From positions 1 through 19,211 of the forward strand of contig JAGBSU010000140.1 in assembly GCA_017631705.1 (NCBI GenBank): DNA of 19,211 nucleotides. Reading direction: 5' to 3'. This stretch comes from Clostridia bacterium (lineage in GTDB: Bacteria; Bacillota; Clostridia; Oscillospirales; Acutalibacteraceae). Position numbers and translations under genes: made by a program. Positions 7,268-14,133 of the stretch are shown here, piece by piece. Numbering within the stretch: position 1 is the first letter of the stretch; every line of letters starts with the position of its first letter. Below the pieces are notes generated by a model. The model was not told the DNA's origin. It searched no databases and saw only the letters and a list, made by a program, of their open reading frames with translations.

Positions 7268-7723
7268 ATGTCAAAACCCGATATTTTTGACCGCCTGATG
7301 GCGACACGGCCGCTGTGTGGTTTGCAACCGCTGTATCAAAAGCGCAAAGCGGTGCTGCTTTATGTGTTGTTTGGCGGGCTGACCACGGTAATCAGCATCG
7401 GTACTTTTTGGGTTGGTCACGATGTGTTATCGCTCAATGAGCATATTGCCAATATCCTTTCGTGGGTGCTGGCGGTGCTGTTTGCGTTTGTTACCAATCG
7501 GGTGTGGGTGTTCTCGGCACCGACCAAAACGAAAACGGCATTTTTCGGTCAACTGCTTCGCTTTTACGGTGGGCGCTTGACAACGCTGGGTGTCGAAGAA
7601 ATACTACTGTTTGTGTTTATTACCGTGTTAAAAGTCAATGGCTTAGCGGTAAAAGTGGGAGCACAAGTAGTGGTGTTAATTTTAAATTACGTTGTCAGCA
7701 AATACTTTGTGTTTAAAAAATAA
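7268..7723 (+). CDS. GtrA family membrane protein
   Basis: A 151-residue protein with four predicted membrane helices. A basic N-terminus leads to YVLFGGLTTVISIGTFW (about residues 32-48), then NILSWVLAVLFAFVTNRVWVF, the characteristic GtrA stretch. LLRFYGGRLTTLGVEE and a last helix ending LNYVVSKYFVFKK follow. GtrA-type proteins are thought to flip or escort polyprenyl-phosphate sugars made by GtrB-like enzymes for cell-envelope glycosylation. The likely partner is the glycosyltransferase at 4855-5799, three genes upstream. The ATG at 7268 follows AAGGAAG; the upstream in-frame reading from 7202 would overlap the S component and is not supported. Confidence 0.88.
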   Translation: MSKPDIFDRLMATRPLCGLQPLYQKRKAVLLYVLFGGLTTVISIGTFWVGHDVLSLNEHIANILSWVLAVLFAFVTNRVWVFSAPTKTKTAFFGQLLRFYGGRLTTLGVEEILLFVFITVLKVNGLAVKVGAQVVVLILNYVVSKYFVFKK

Positions 7724-7731
7724 TAATGTGT

Positions 7732-7780
7732 ATCGCCTCGCAGTTACGGTGGAATACTGTATCTGTGGAGGCGATTTTTT
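7732..7780 (+). terminator. Hairpin with U tract that also covers the next gene's ribosome binding site
   Basis: ATCGCCTC (7732-7739) pairs perfectly with GAGGCGAT (7768-7775), and a run of six Ts (7775-7780) follows directly. This has the form of an intrinsic terminator for the upstream operon, but the loop is long (28 nt). The GGAGG of the downstream gene (7767-7771) lies in the 3' arm and the ATG comes immediately after the T run. Read-through transcripts would therefore have a masked ribosome binding site. Confidence 0.6.
7750..7758 (+). promoter_or_regulatory. Possible extended -10 promoter inside the hairpin loop
   Basis: TGGAATACT (7750-7758) resembles an extended -10 box. The surrounding bases match the DUF951 promoter region near 10634-10652 at all but two of about 19 positions. 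No good -35 box lies 17 bases upstream. If used, it would start near 7765 and omit the 5' arm of the hairpin, leaving the GGAGG free. Confidence 0.35.
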
Positions 7781-9094
7781 ATGCAATCTTTATGGGAACA
7801 AACGGCAAAACTCCCCGTGTTTCCTAAACTCAAACACGATATTCGTACCGACGTGTTGGTGGTGGGTGGCGGTCTTGCCGGTTTACTTTGTGCCGAACAA
7901 TTGGGGCAAAACGGCTTGGACGTTATTGTAGCAGAAGGCAATACGGTTTTCGGCGGTGTCAGCGCACGCACCACGGCAAAAGTCACCACGCAACACGGTG
8001 CCATCTACCACACCTTAGAGAAAAATAGCGGCTTATCGGCGGCAAAACAGTATTATACTGCACAAAGAGAGGCAATGGACGAATACCGCCGTCTTGCCGA
8101 CCGCTTTTCCTTTGACTATGAGGAATGCGATGCGTATTTGTATTCTTCCGATAATCGGTTAGCCTTGCGTGCCGAACGATCGACAATTAGCCGTATCGGC
8201 GGCAAAGCAGAGTGGACCACCGACTTACCGGTGGAAATACCCGTGGCAGGAGCTCTGAAAATCCCGCACCAGGCCCAACTAAATCCGCTGCGGTTGGCAG
8301 AAGGGTTGCTACCTAATCTTACGGTATATGAGCACACGCGGGTAAGAGAACTGCGTGGGCAGACAGCGGTGACCGACGACGGTATCTTGATTTTGGCAAA
8401 AGCGATTATTGTTGCCACGCATTTTCCGTTTTTGAACCGTCACGGTGCGTATTTTCTCAAACTATATCAGCATCGCTCATATGTTATAGCGTTAGAAAAT
8501 ACCGCCATGTCGCATGCTATGTTGTGGAGTGACAAGCAAGACGGTATCACGATACGACGATACGGCGAATATGTGTTGCTTGCCGGCGGCGGTCATCGCA
8601 CCGGTCAAAAAGGTGCCGGGTTTCAACCGGTAGAAGAATTTGCTCACCGCTATTTCCCAGAGGCGAAGATTGCTTGCCGTTTTGCCACGCAAGATTGTAT
8701 GAGTTTAGACGGTGTATCGTATATCGGGCAGTATGCACCGTCAACACCGTCGCTATACGTTGCCACCGGCTTTAACGGTTGGGGAATGACCTCGGCGATG
8801 GTTGCGGCATTGGTGTTATCGGGTGAAATTACCGGCAATCCCAAACCGTTTGCGGCGGTGTTTAATCCCCAGCGCAGTATTTGGCACAAACAATTGGCGG
8901 TTAATGCCACCGAATCTATCAAAGGCTTGCTCACGCCCACTGTACCGCGTTGCCCGCATTTGGGTTGTGCACTTAAATGGAATCCATGGGAACACAGTTG
9001 GGATTGCGGTTGCCATGGTTCTCGTTTTGATGAAAACGGTATCTTGCTCAATGGACCTGCAACTGGTGATTTTCCAAAAAGAAAAGCAGATTAA
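7781..9094 (+). CDS. FAD-dependent oxidoreductase (DAO fold) with C-terminal minimal Rieske [2Fe-2S] motif
   Basis: A 437-residue protein related to Bacillus YhfW. The N-terminal DAO-type FAD domain has VLVVGGGLAG (25-34), then GGVSARTTAKVTTQHG, and the FAD-closing segment LYVATGFNGWGMTSAM near residue 330. The C-terminus carries a Rieske site: ligands C391, H393, C409 and H412 with the standard 15-residue gap, and C396/C411 placed for the stabilising disulfide. The usual first half of a Rieske domain (the VAVYRDENG-type strands) is missing, so CPHLGC follows almost directly on the FAD domain's last helix. CGCH replaces the common CPCH. The substrate is unknown; family members are annotated as oxidoreductases of the DadA/glycine oxidase type. 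The stop codon lies inside the following terminator stem. Confidence 0.88.
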   Translation: MQSLWEQTAKLPVFPKLKHDIRTDVLVVGGGLAGLLCAEQLGQNGLDVIVAEGNTVFGGVSARTTAKVTTQHGAIYHTLEKNSGLSAAKQYYTAQREAMDEYRRLADRFSFDYEECDAYLYSSDNRLALRAERSTISRIGGKAEWTTDLPVEIPVAGALKIPHQAQLNPLRLAEGLLPNLTVYEHTRVRELRGQTAVTDDGILILAKAIIVATHFPFLNRHGAYFLKLYQHRSYVIALENTAMSHAMLWSDKQDGITIRRYGEYVLLAGGGHRTGQKGAGFQPVEEFAHRYFPEAKIACRFATQDCMSLDGVSYIGQYAPSTPSLYVATGFNGWGMTSAMVAALVLSGEITGNPKPFAAVFNPQRSIWHKQLAVNATESIKGLLTPTVPRCPHLGCALKWNPWEHSWDCGCHGSRFDENGILLNGPATGDFPKRKAD

Positions 9095-9117
9095 GTTCGC
9101 GGACTTAATCTGCTTTT
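9082..9117. terminator. Strong bidirectional intrinsic terminator between convergent genes
   Basis: AAAAGCAGATTAAGT (9082-9096) pairs perfectly with ACTTAATCTGCTTTT (9103-9117) around a 6-nt TCGCGG loop. Ts follow on the plus strand, and the 5' A run gives Us on the minus strand, so it can serve both converging genes. The stem contains the last codons and stop of the Rieske oxidoreductase. Confidence 0.92.
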
Positions 9118-9128
9118 TCAATTCATTT

Positions 9129-10529
9129 TTATTGTTCTTGTTCGGCAATCTTGCGACCCATCAACACGCCCATGACCGAAGCCATCATCAAACCGCGTGT
9201 CCAACCGCTGGAATCACCCAAGCAATGCAAGCCGTTTACGTTGGTGTTCAAATCGGTATCCATACGCACACGGTTGCTGTAAAATTTCAATTCCGGCGAA
9301 TATAACAACGTTTCATACGAAGCAAAACCCGGTACTACATGGTCCACCGCTTGAATGAAGTTGATAATGTTAATCATCGCACGGTAGGGCATAGCGGCAG
9401 TAATATCACCGGCGACCGCATCGGGTAACGTCGGTTTTAAGTTGGATTGGTGAAGTTCTTTTTCCCACGTACGCTTACCGTCCAAAATATCCCCGAAGCG
9501 TTGCACCAAAATATGACCGGCACCTAACATATTCGTCAGTTCGCCCACCTTTTGCGCATACGCAATCGGTTGGTTAAACGGATGGCTGAAATTGTGCGAA
9601 CACAAAATCGCCAAGTTGGTGTTGTTGGATTTGAGTTCTTTGTATGAATGACCGTTCACCACGGCTAAATCATCGTCATAGTTTTCTTGGCTGACAAAAC
9701 CACCGGGATTCTGACAGAAGGTACGCACCTTGTTTTTAAACGGATGAGGATACCCGATAAGTTTGGATTCGTACAACGTTTCGTTGACTTTTTCCATCAC
9801 TTCGTTGCGCACTTCCACGCGCACCCCAATATCCACCGTACCCGGTTGGTGAGCAATGTTGTGCTCGGCACAAATCTTTTCCAACCAATCGGCACCGCGG
9901 CGACCGGTGGCAATTACGGTCTTTTCGGCACGGATTTCCAGTTCTTGTTGGCCGTTGGTGATACAAACACCCAGGCAGTTGCCGCCGTCCAACAACAAAT
10001 CGGAACATTCGTACCCAAACAGCATTTCCACGCCGTGTTCTTGTAAATATTTTTCAATCGAGAGATAAATACCTTGTGCCTTTTCTGTACCCATGTGACG
10101 AATGGGGCAGTCCACCAATTTAAGACCTGCTTGAATCGCGCGTTTGCGGATTTCCTTGACTTCTTCGGTGTTGCCGAGCCCTTCTACGTGCGTATCAGCA
10201 CCGAATTCCAAATAAATACTATCCGCATAATTAATTAATTCTTGTGCCGCATCTTCGCCAATCAGCGAGGGGAAATCGCCGCCCACTTCGTAGCTCAGCG
10301 ACAATTTACCGTCGGAAAAAGCACCAGCACCGGAAAAACCGGTGGTGATGTGGCAGTACGGCTTGCAGTTAACGCATTTACCGATTTTGCTTTTGGGGCA
10401 ACGACGGTTTTCAATCGCTTGACCCTTTTCCACAATCACAATGCTTTTTTTGGACCCTTTGCGAATCATTTCCAAGGCAGTAAAAATACCGGCAGGACCG
10501 GCGCCGACAATCACGACGTCTTTTTTCAT
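9129..10529 (-). CDS. FAD-dependent dehydrogenase (COG2509 type) with cysteine cluster
   Basis: A 466-residue NAD(P)/FAD-dependent oxidoreductase of the uncharacterised COG2509 group. The Rossmann motif VVIVGAGPAG is at residues 5-14, with IVEKG binding the FAD ribose. A cysteine cluster, C44-x7-C52-x2-C55-x3-C59, is followed by HITTGFSGAGAFSDGKLSL, a family hallmark. The mid-region has KTVIATGRRGADW. The C-terminal closing segment is LHCLGDSSGWTRGLMMASVMG. The cysteines could bind metal or Fe-S, which is inference. The ATG at 10527-10529 is preferred to an upstream in-frame start at 10592, since GGAGG stands 7 bases before it and the longer reading would begin inside the promoter. No electron partner is encoded beside it apart from the convergent Rieske flavoprotein. 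Confidence 0.88.
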   Translation of the reverse strand: MKKDVVIVGAGPAGIFTALEMIRKGSKKSIVIVEKGQAIENRRCPKSKIGKCVNCKPYCHITTGFSGAGAFSDGKLSLSYEVGGDFPSLIGEDAAQELINYADSIYLEFGADTHVEGLGNTEEVKEIRKRAIQAGLKLVDCPIRHMGTEKAQGIYLSIEKYLQEHGVEMLFGYECSDLLLDGGNCLGVCITNGQQELEIRAEKTVIATGRRGADWLEKICAEHNIAHQPGTVDIGVRVEVRNEVMEKVNETLYESKLIGYPHPFKNKVRTFCQNPGGFVSQENYDDDLAVVNGHSYKELKSNNTNLAILCSHNFSHPFNQPIAYAQKVGELTNMLGAGHILVQRFGDILDGKRTWEKELHQSNLKPTLPDAVAGDITAAMPYRAMINIINFIQAVDHVVPGFASYETLLYSPELKFYSNRVRMDTDLNTNVNGLHCLGDSSGWTRGLMMASVMGVLMGRKIAEQEQ

Positions 10530-10563
10530 AGTATAACCTCCTATGCGGTTTAGCCAACAATAA

Positions 10564-10592
10564 AGTATAGCAGTAAATAAGTAAAATGTCAA
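10564..10592 (-). promoter_or_regulatory. Consensus sigma-A promoter of the COG2509 gene
   Basis: On the minus strand TTGACA (10592-10587), a 17-base spacer and TATACT (10569-10564). The -35 box is a perfect match and the -10 differs by one base. The start codon is 35 bases downstream of the -10 box. Confidence 0.9.
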
Positions 10593-10614
10593 ATTCTTTT
10601 TTAATAAGATACAC

Positions 10615-10643
10615 TTGCGCGGAGGTGTACGTTGTGGTATACT
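10615..10643 (+). promoter_or_regulatory. Sigma-A promoter of the DUF951-prfA operon
   Basis: TTGCGC (10615-10620), a 17-base spacer and an extended -10 box TGGTATACT (10635-10643). It stands back to back with the COG2509 promoter; the two -35 boxes are 22 bases apart. The ATG of the DUF951 gene lies 34 bases past the -10 box. Confidence 0.85.
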
Positions 10644-10677
10644 GTATTTGTGAAAATATGGTTTTTGGAGGTGCTAA

Positions 10678-10869
10678 ATGGATATTCGTGTCGGAGATAT
10701 CGTGGTGATGAAAAAACCGCATCCGTGTGGTGAGCATCGGTTTTCGGTGTTGCGTATCGGCATGGATTTTCGTTTGCATTGCGAGGGATGCGGTCACGAA
10801 GTGATGATTCCCCGCCAAAAAGCCGAAAAAAATATCCGTCGTATTGAACGCGCCGAAGGGGAAGGATGA
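10678..10869 (+). CDS. DUF951 family protein
   Basis: A 63-residue protein of unknown function, widespread and conserved in Firmicutes. It has the family's fixed pattern: MDIRVGDIV, then KKPHPCG (12-18), then LRIGMDFRLHCEGCGHEVMIPR (25-46). C17, C35 and C38, with nearby histidines, could form a zinc site, a common guess for this family. The fold probably resembles a small beta barrel. A TTGGAGG site precedes the ATG. It opens the operon, and prfA begins 7 bases after its stop. Confidence 0.92.
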   Translation: MDIRVGDIVVMKKPHPCGEHRFSVLRIGMDFRLHCEGCGHEVMIPRQKAEKNIRRIERAEGEG

Positions 10870-10876
10870 ACCGCCG

Positions 10877-11944
10877 ATGTTAGACCGCCTAAAAGACGTT
10901 GAAAAACGGTACGAGGAAGTCATGGCACAGTTGTGCGACCCGTCGGTGATTTCCGATACCGAAAAATACCGCGAACTCATGAAAGAAAGCAAGCAATTAG
11001 AACCGATAGTGGAAAAGTATCGCGAATATGCCACTGCCCGTCAAAACGAGCAGGAAGCAAGAACGCTATTGGACACCGCCGGTATCGACCGCGATTTACG
11101 CGAGCTTGCCGAAGAAGAACTGCACGAAAGTCGCGACATTGCCGAACGCTGTGCCGACGAACTGAAAATTTTGCTATTACCGCGTGACCCCAACGACGAC
11201 CGCAATGTGATTGTGGAAATTCGTGCCGGTGCCGGTGGAGAAGAATCTGCCTTGTTTGCAGGGAGTTTATACCGCATGTATAGCTTGTATGCCCAAGCGG
11301 GCGGCTACCAAATCGAACCGGTTAACATCAGCGAAACCGAGCTGGGTGGGTATAAAGAAATTAGTTTTATGATTATTGGTGAGGGGGCATACAGCCGCCT
11401 CAAATTCGAAAGTGGCGTGCATCGCGTTCAACGTGTACCGGAAACCGAGGCAGGCGGCAGAATTCATACTTCTACCGTCACGGTCGCCATCTTACCCGAA
11501 GCAGAAGAAGTGGAACTGGATATCAATCCCGCCGATTTGCAAATCGATACGTTTCGTTCCAGCGGTGCAGGCGGTCAGCACATCAATAAAACCGAATCTG
11601 CTATTCGTATCACGCACCTGCCAACCGGCACAGTGGTGGAATGTCAAGACGAGCGCAGTCAGTTCAAAAATAAAGATAAAGCCATGCGCGTGTTGCGTTC
11701 TCGGCTATTGGAAGCCAAACAAACCGAACAACAATCTGCTATTGCGGCTGACCGCCGTTCTCAAGTAGGTACCGGTGACCGTAGCGAGCGTATTCGTACG
11801 TATAACTTCCCGCAAGGTCGTGTTACTGACCACCGTATCGGGTTGACGCTGTATAAATTAGAAGCGGTCATGAACGGCGCACTTGACGAAGTCATTGATG
11901 CCTTGATTACCGCTGACCGAGCGGAAAAACTACAAAAAGGATAA
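10877..11944 (+). CDS. prfA: Peptide chain release factor 1
   Basis: Reads UAA and UAG stop codons and triggers release of the finished peptide. It has 355 residues. The stop-recognition tripeptide is P188-E189-T190, the PxT form of RF1 rather than RF2's SPF. The catalytic GGQ is at 232-234, inside FRSSGAGGQHINK; this glutamine is normally methylated by PrmC. RGxxSERIRTYNFPQGRVTDHR near residues 295-320 is the conserved domain-3 block. The ATG at 10877 gives MLDRLKDVEKRYEE, the usual beginning; the in-frame upstream start at 10844 would overlap DUF951. The preceding GGGGAAGGA is a rather distant ribosome binding site, so coupling to DUF951 translation is likely. Confidence 0.97.
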   Translation: MLDRLKDVEKRYEEVMAQLCDPSVISDTEKYRELMKESKQLEPIVEKYREYATARQNEQEARTLLDTAGIDRDLRELAEEELHESRDIAERCADELKILLLPRDPNDDRNVIVEIRAGAGGEESALFAGSLYRMYSLYAQAGGYQIEPVNISETELGGYKEISFMIIGEGAYSRLKFESGVHRVQRVPETEAGGRIHTSTVTVAILPEAEEVELDINPADLQIDTFRSSGAGGQHINKTESAIRITHLPTGTVVECQDERSQFKNKDKAMRVLRSRLLEAKQTEQQSAIAADRRSQVGTGDRSERIRTYNFPQGRVTDHRIGLTLYKLEAVMNGALDEVIDALITADRAEKLQKG

Positions 11945-11948
11945 GACT

Positions 11949-12968
11949 ATGCGCACAGAATATTTATCGTCGGCACCCTCGGATTTGCAGAGAGCCGCCG
12001 ACTTGTTAAAAGCGGGCGAACTGGTTGCCATCCCCACCGAAACGGTATACGGTTTAGCGGCAGATGCCCTAAACGGGGAAGCCGTAGCGGCGATTTTTGC
12101 CGCCAAAGGTCGCCCTGCCGATAACCCGTTGATTGTTCATATCGCCGCTGTTTCCGAATGGGAACGTTTAGTATCGCATATTCCGCCGCAGGCGTTGGCG
12201 TTGGCAGAGGCTTTTTGGCCCGGTCCGCTGACCATGATATTGCCTAAAACGGACTTAATTCCGAATGAAGTCAGCGCCGGCTTATCCACCGTAGCGGTGC
12301 GTATGCCGTCCCACCCCATAGCCAGAGAATTGATTGCTTTGTCCGGTTGCCCCTTGGCGGCACCTTCTGCTAATCGTTCGGGCATTCCCAGCCCCACCGA
12401 AGCCAAACGTGTGGCCGAAGATATGGACGGTCGCATTGCCGCGGTAGTGGATGGCGGCACGTGTGATGTTGGTGTCGAATCCACGGTGATCGACCTTAGC
12501 ACCACGCCACCGCGGCTTCTGCGCCCCGGTGCGGTAACGGTGGAAATGCTGACCGCGGTTATCGGTGAAATTGCGGTAGACGATGCCGTGGTACAACCGC
12601 TAAAAAGCGGTAGGGCTGCAGCCTCTCCCGGTATGAAATATAAACATTATGCGCCCAAAGCCAAAGTGATTTTGGTTAAAGGCGATAAAAACGCATTTGT
12701 CGATTACGTCAACGCACATGCCGCCGATGGTGTAGCGGCGCTGTGTTTTGACGGTGAGGAAACGGGACTTTGTATCCCATACTTTACCTATGGTGCACGC
12801 GATGACCACGCCGCGCAAGCGCACCATGTGTTTGAAGTGTTGCGCCGGTTAGACGAACAACATGTTCGTATAGCGTATACCGCTTGCCCCTCGCAAGACG
12901 GTGTGGGACTTGCCGTTTATAACCGGCTATTGCGTGCGGCAGGATTTGAGGTGATTGTCCTTGAATAA
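11949..12968 (+). CDS. ywlC: L-threonylcarbamoyladenylate synthase (Sua5/YwlC type)
   Basis: Makes threonylcarbamoyl-AMP from threonine, bicarbonate and ATP, the first step of the t6A37 modification in tRNAs reading ANN codons. It has 339 residues. The YrdC domain has PTETVYGL (29-36), KGRP (53-56), FWPGPLT (89-95) and the APSANRSG segment. The linker SPGMKYKHYAPKAKV near residues 226-240 leads to a complete C-terminal Sua5 domain, so this is the long Sua5 form and not the short TsaC form. It starts 4 bases after prfA's stop with AAAAGGA upstream. In many Firmicutes prmC lies between prfA and this gene; here it does not. Confidence 0.95.
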   Translation: MRTEYLSSAPSDLQRAADLLKAGELVAIPTETVYGLAADALNGEAVAAIFAAKGRPADNPLIVHIAAVSEWERLVSHIPPQALALAEAFWPGPLTMILPKTDLIPNEVSAGLSTVAVRMPSHPIARELIALSGCPLAAPSANRSGIPSPTEAKRVAEDMDGRIAAVVDGGTCDVGVESTVIDLSTTPPRLLRPGAVTVEMLTAVIGEIAVDDAVVQPLKSGRAAASPGMKYKHYAPKAKVILVKGDKNAFVDYVNAHAADGVAALCFDGEETGLCIPYFTYGARDDHAAQAHHVFEVLRRLDEQHVRIAYTACPSQDGVGLAVYNRLLRAAGFEVIVLE

Positions 12969-13557
12969 AGTGTTTGTCGTCGGTATCACCGGTCAAACCG
13001 GTGTCGGTAAAAGCACGGTAGTGAAAACACTGGCTCAAAACGGTTGGCTCATTTTAGATGCCGATGCGATTGCTCGCGAGGTGGTAAACCCCGGCACTCC
13101 CTGTTTGGAAGCACTTACCAAACGGTTTTCACCTGCTATTTTATTCCCCGATGGTTCGCTCAACCGTCAAGAATTGGCGGATATGGCATTCGCCACTCCC
13201 GAGGACACGGCGGCACTCAATGCCATTGTGCATCCGGCGGTGATTGAGGTCATGACGCAAGCGTTGGAAAAAACAAATTCACCGATAGCAGTGATTGATG
13301 CACCGCTTCTCTTCCAAGCAGGGCTCAACCGTATTTGCGACCAAACGGTAGTGGTTACCGCCCCCGCCGCTTTACGCCTTCGTCGTATCTGCGAGCGTGA
13401 CGGTATTACCGAAGCGCAAGCACGCGCTCGTATGAACGCACAACCGGACGAAGAGTATTATCGCAGTAAAGCCGATAAGGTGCTCATAAACGATAGCACC
13501 GAACGAGCCTTGATAGAACAAACAAAACGCTTATGTGAGGGGTGGCAACGTGATTAG
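12961..13557 (+). CDS. coaE: Dephospho-CoA kinase
   Basis: Phosphorylates the 3'-hydroxyl of dephospho-CoA, the last step of CoA synthesis. It has 198 residues from the TTG at 12961. The P-loop GQTGVGKST is at 11-19, preceded by VVGIT. DADAIAREV (34-42) is the conserved substrate-site segment, and AIVHPAVIE and DAPLLFQAG are family blocks. RLRRICERDGITEAQARARMNAQ is the lid region. TTG 12961 is chosen because GAGGTGAT lies about 6 bases before it; TTG 12955 and GTG 12970 are alternatives. It overlaps the ywlC stop by 8 bases, so translation is probably coupled. Confidence 0.94.
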   Translation: MNKVFVVGITGQTGVGKSTVVKTLAQNGWLILDADAIAREVVNPGTPCLEALTKRFSPAILFPDGSLNRQELADMAFATPEDTAALNAIVHPAVIEVMTQALEKTNSPIAVIDAPLLFQAGLNRICDQTVVVTAPAALRLRRICERDGITEAQARARMNAQPDEEYYRSKADKVLINDSTERALIEQTKRLCEGWQRD

Positions 13558-14122
13558 TACCAAACGAATTTTGAAAACCACGCTTGCCGTTCTCGGGGTT
13601 TTGGTGGTGCTCACCATGCTGTTGTTTGTCGGTGGAAAATGGTATCTCAAAACCATGTATCCGCTTGATTATATTGACATTGTCAACCAAAATGCTACCA
13701 CGTTTTCGTTGCCGCCGTCGCTGGTTTTGGCGGTCATTCATACCGAAAGCCGTTTCGATAGTGAAGCGGTGTCACCGGTGGGTGCCAAGGGATTGATGCA
13801 GTTGATGGACGGAACCTTTGAGTGGATTCAGCAAAAATTGCCCGGTGACCCTGCACCGCTTTCGCAGGTATTTGAGCCGGCAATCAACATTCAAAGCGGA
13901 TGTAAGGTGCTGGATGTTCTGTTCGGGCAGTTTGAACACACCGAAACGGTGTTGGCGGCATACAATGCCGGTATCGGAAATGTCTCTTCGTGGCTTAAAA
14001 ACCCCGATTATTCCACCGATGGCGAAACGCTGACGGTAATCCCCTTCAAAGAAACGAAAAATTATATACACCGTGTATTAAAAGCACAAAAACGGTATCA
14101 AACTTTATATAACATTGTTTAG
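13550..14122 (+). CDS. Membrane-anchored lytic transglycosylase (GH23/SLT domain)
   Basis: Cleaves the MurNAc-GlcNAc bond of peptidoglycan, leaving 1,6-anhydro ends. It has 190 residues. An N-terminal signal anchor (about residues 8-28) puts the domain outside the membrane. The SLT domain has AVIHTESRFD with the catalytic Glu66, then GAKGLMQLMDGTF, NIQSGCKVL and VLAAYNAGIGNVSSWL, all conserved in Slt70-like enzymes. GTG 13550 is preferred to GTG 13535 because GAGGGGTG lies 6-8 bases upstream; it overlaps the coaE stop by 8 bases. The pairing with coaE is common in Clostridia. No cell-wall binding repeats are present. Confidence 0.93.
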   Translation: MISTKRILKTTLAVLGVLVVLTMLLFVGGKWYLKTMYPLDYIDIVNQNATTFSLPPSLVLAVIHTESRFDSEAVSPVGAKGLMQLMDGTFEWIQQKLPGDPAPLSQVFEPAINIQSGCKVLDVLFGQFEHTETVLAAYNAGIGNVSSWLKNPDYSTDGETLTVIPFKETKNYIHRVLKAQKRYQTLYNIV

Positions 14123-14133
14123 GAGGAACTGCC

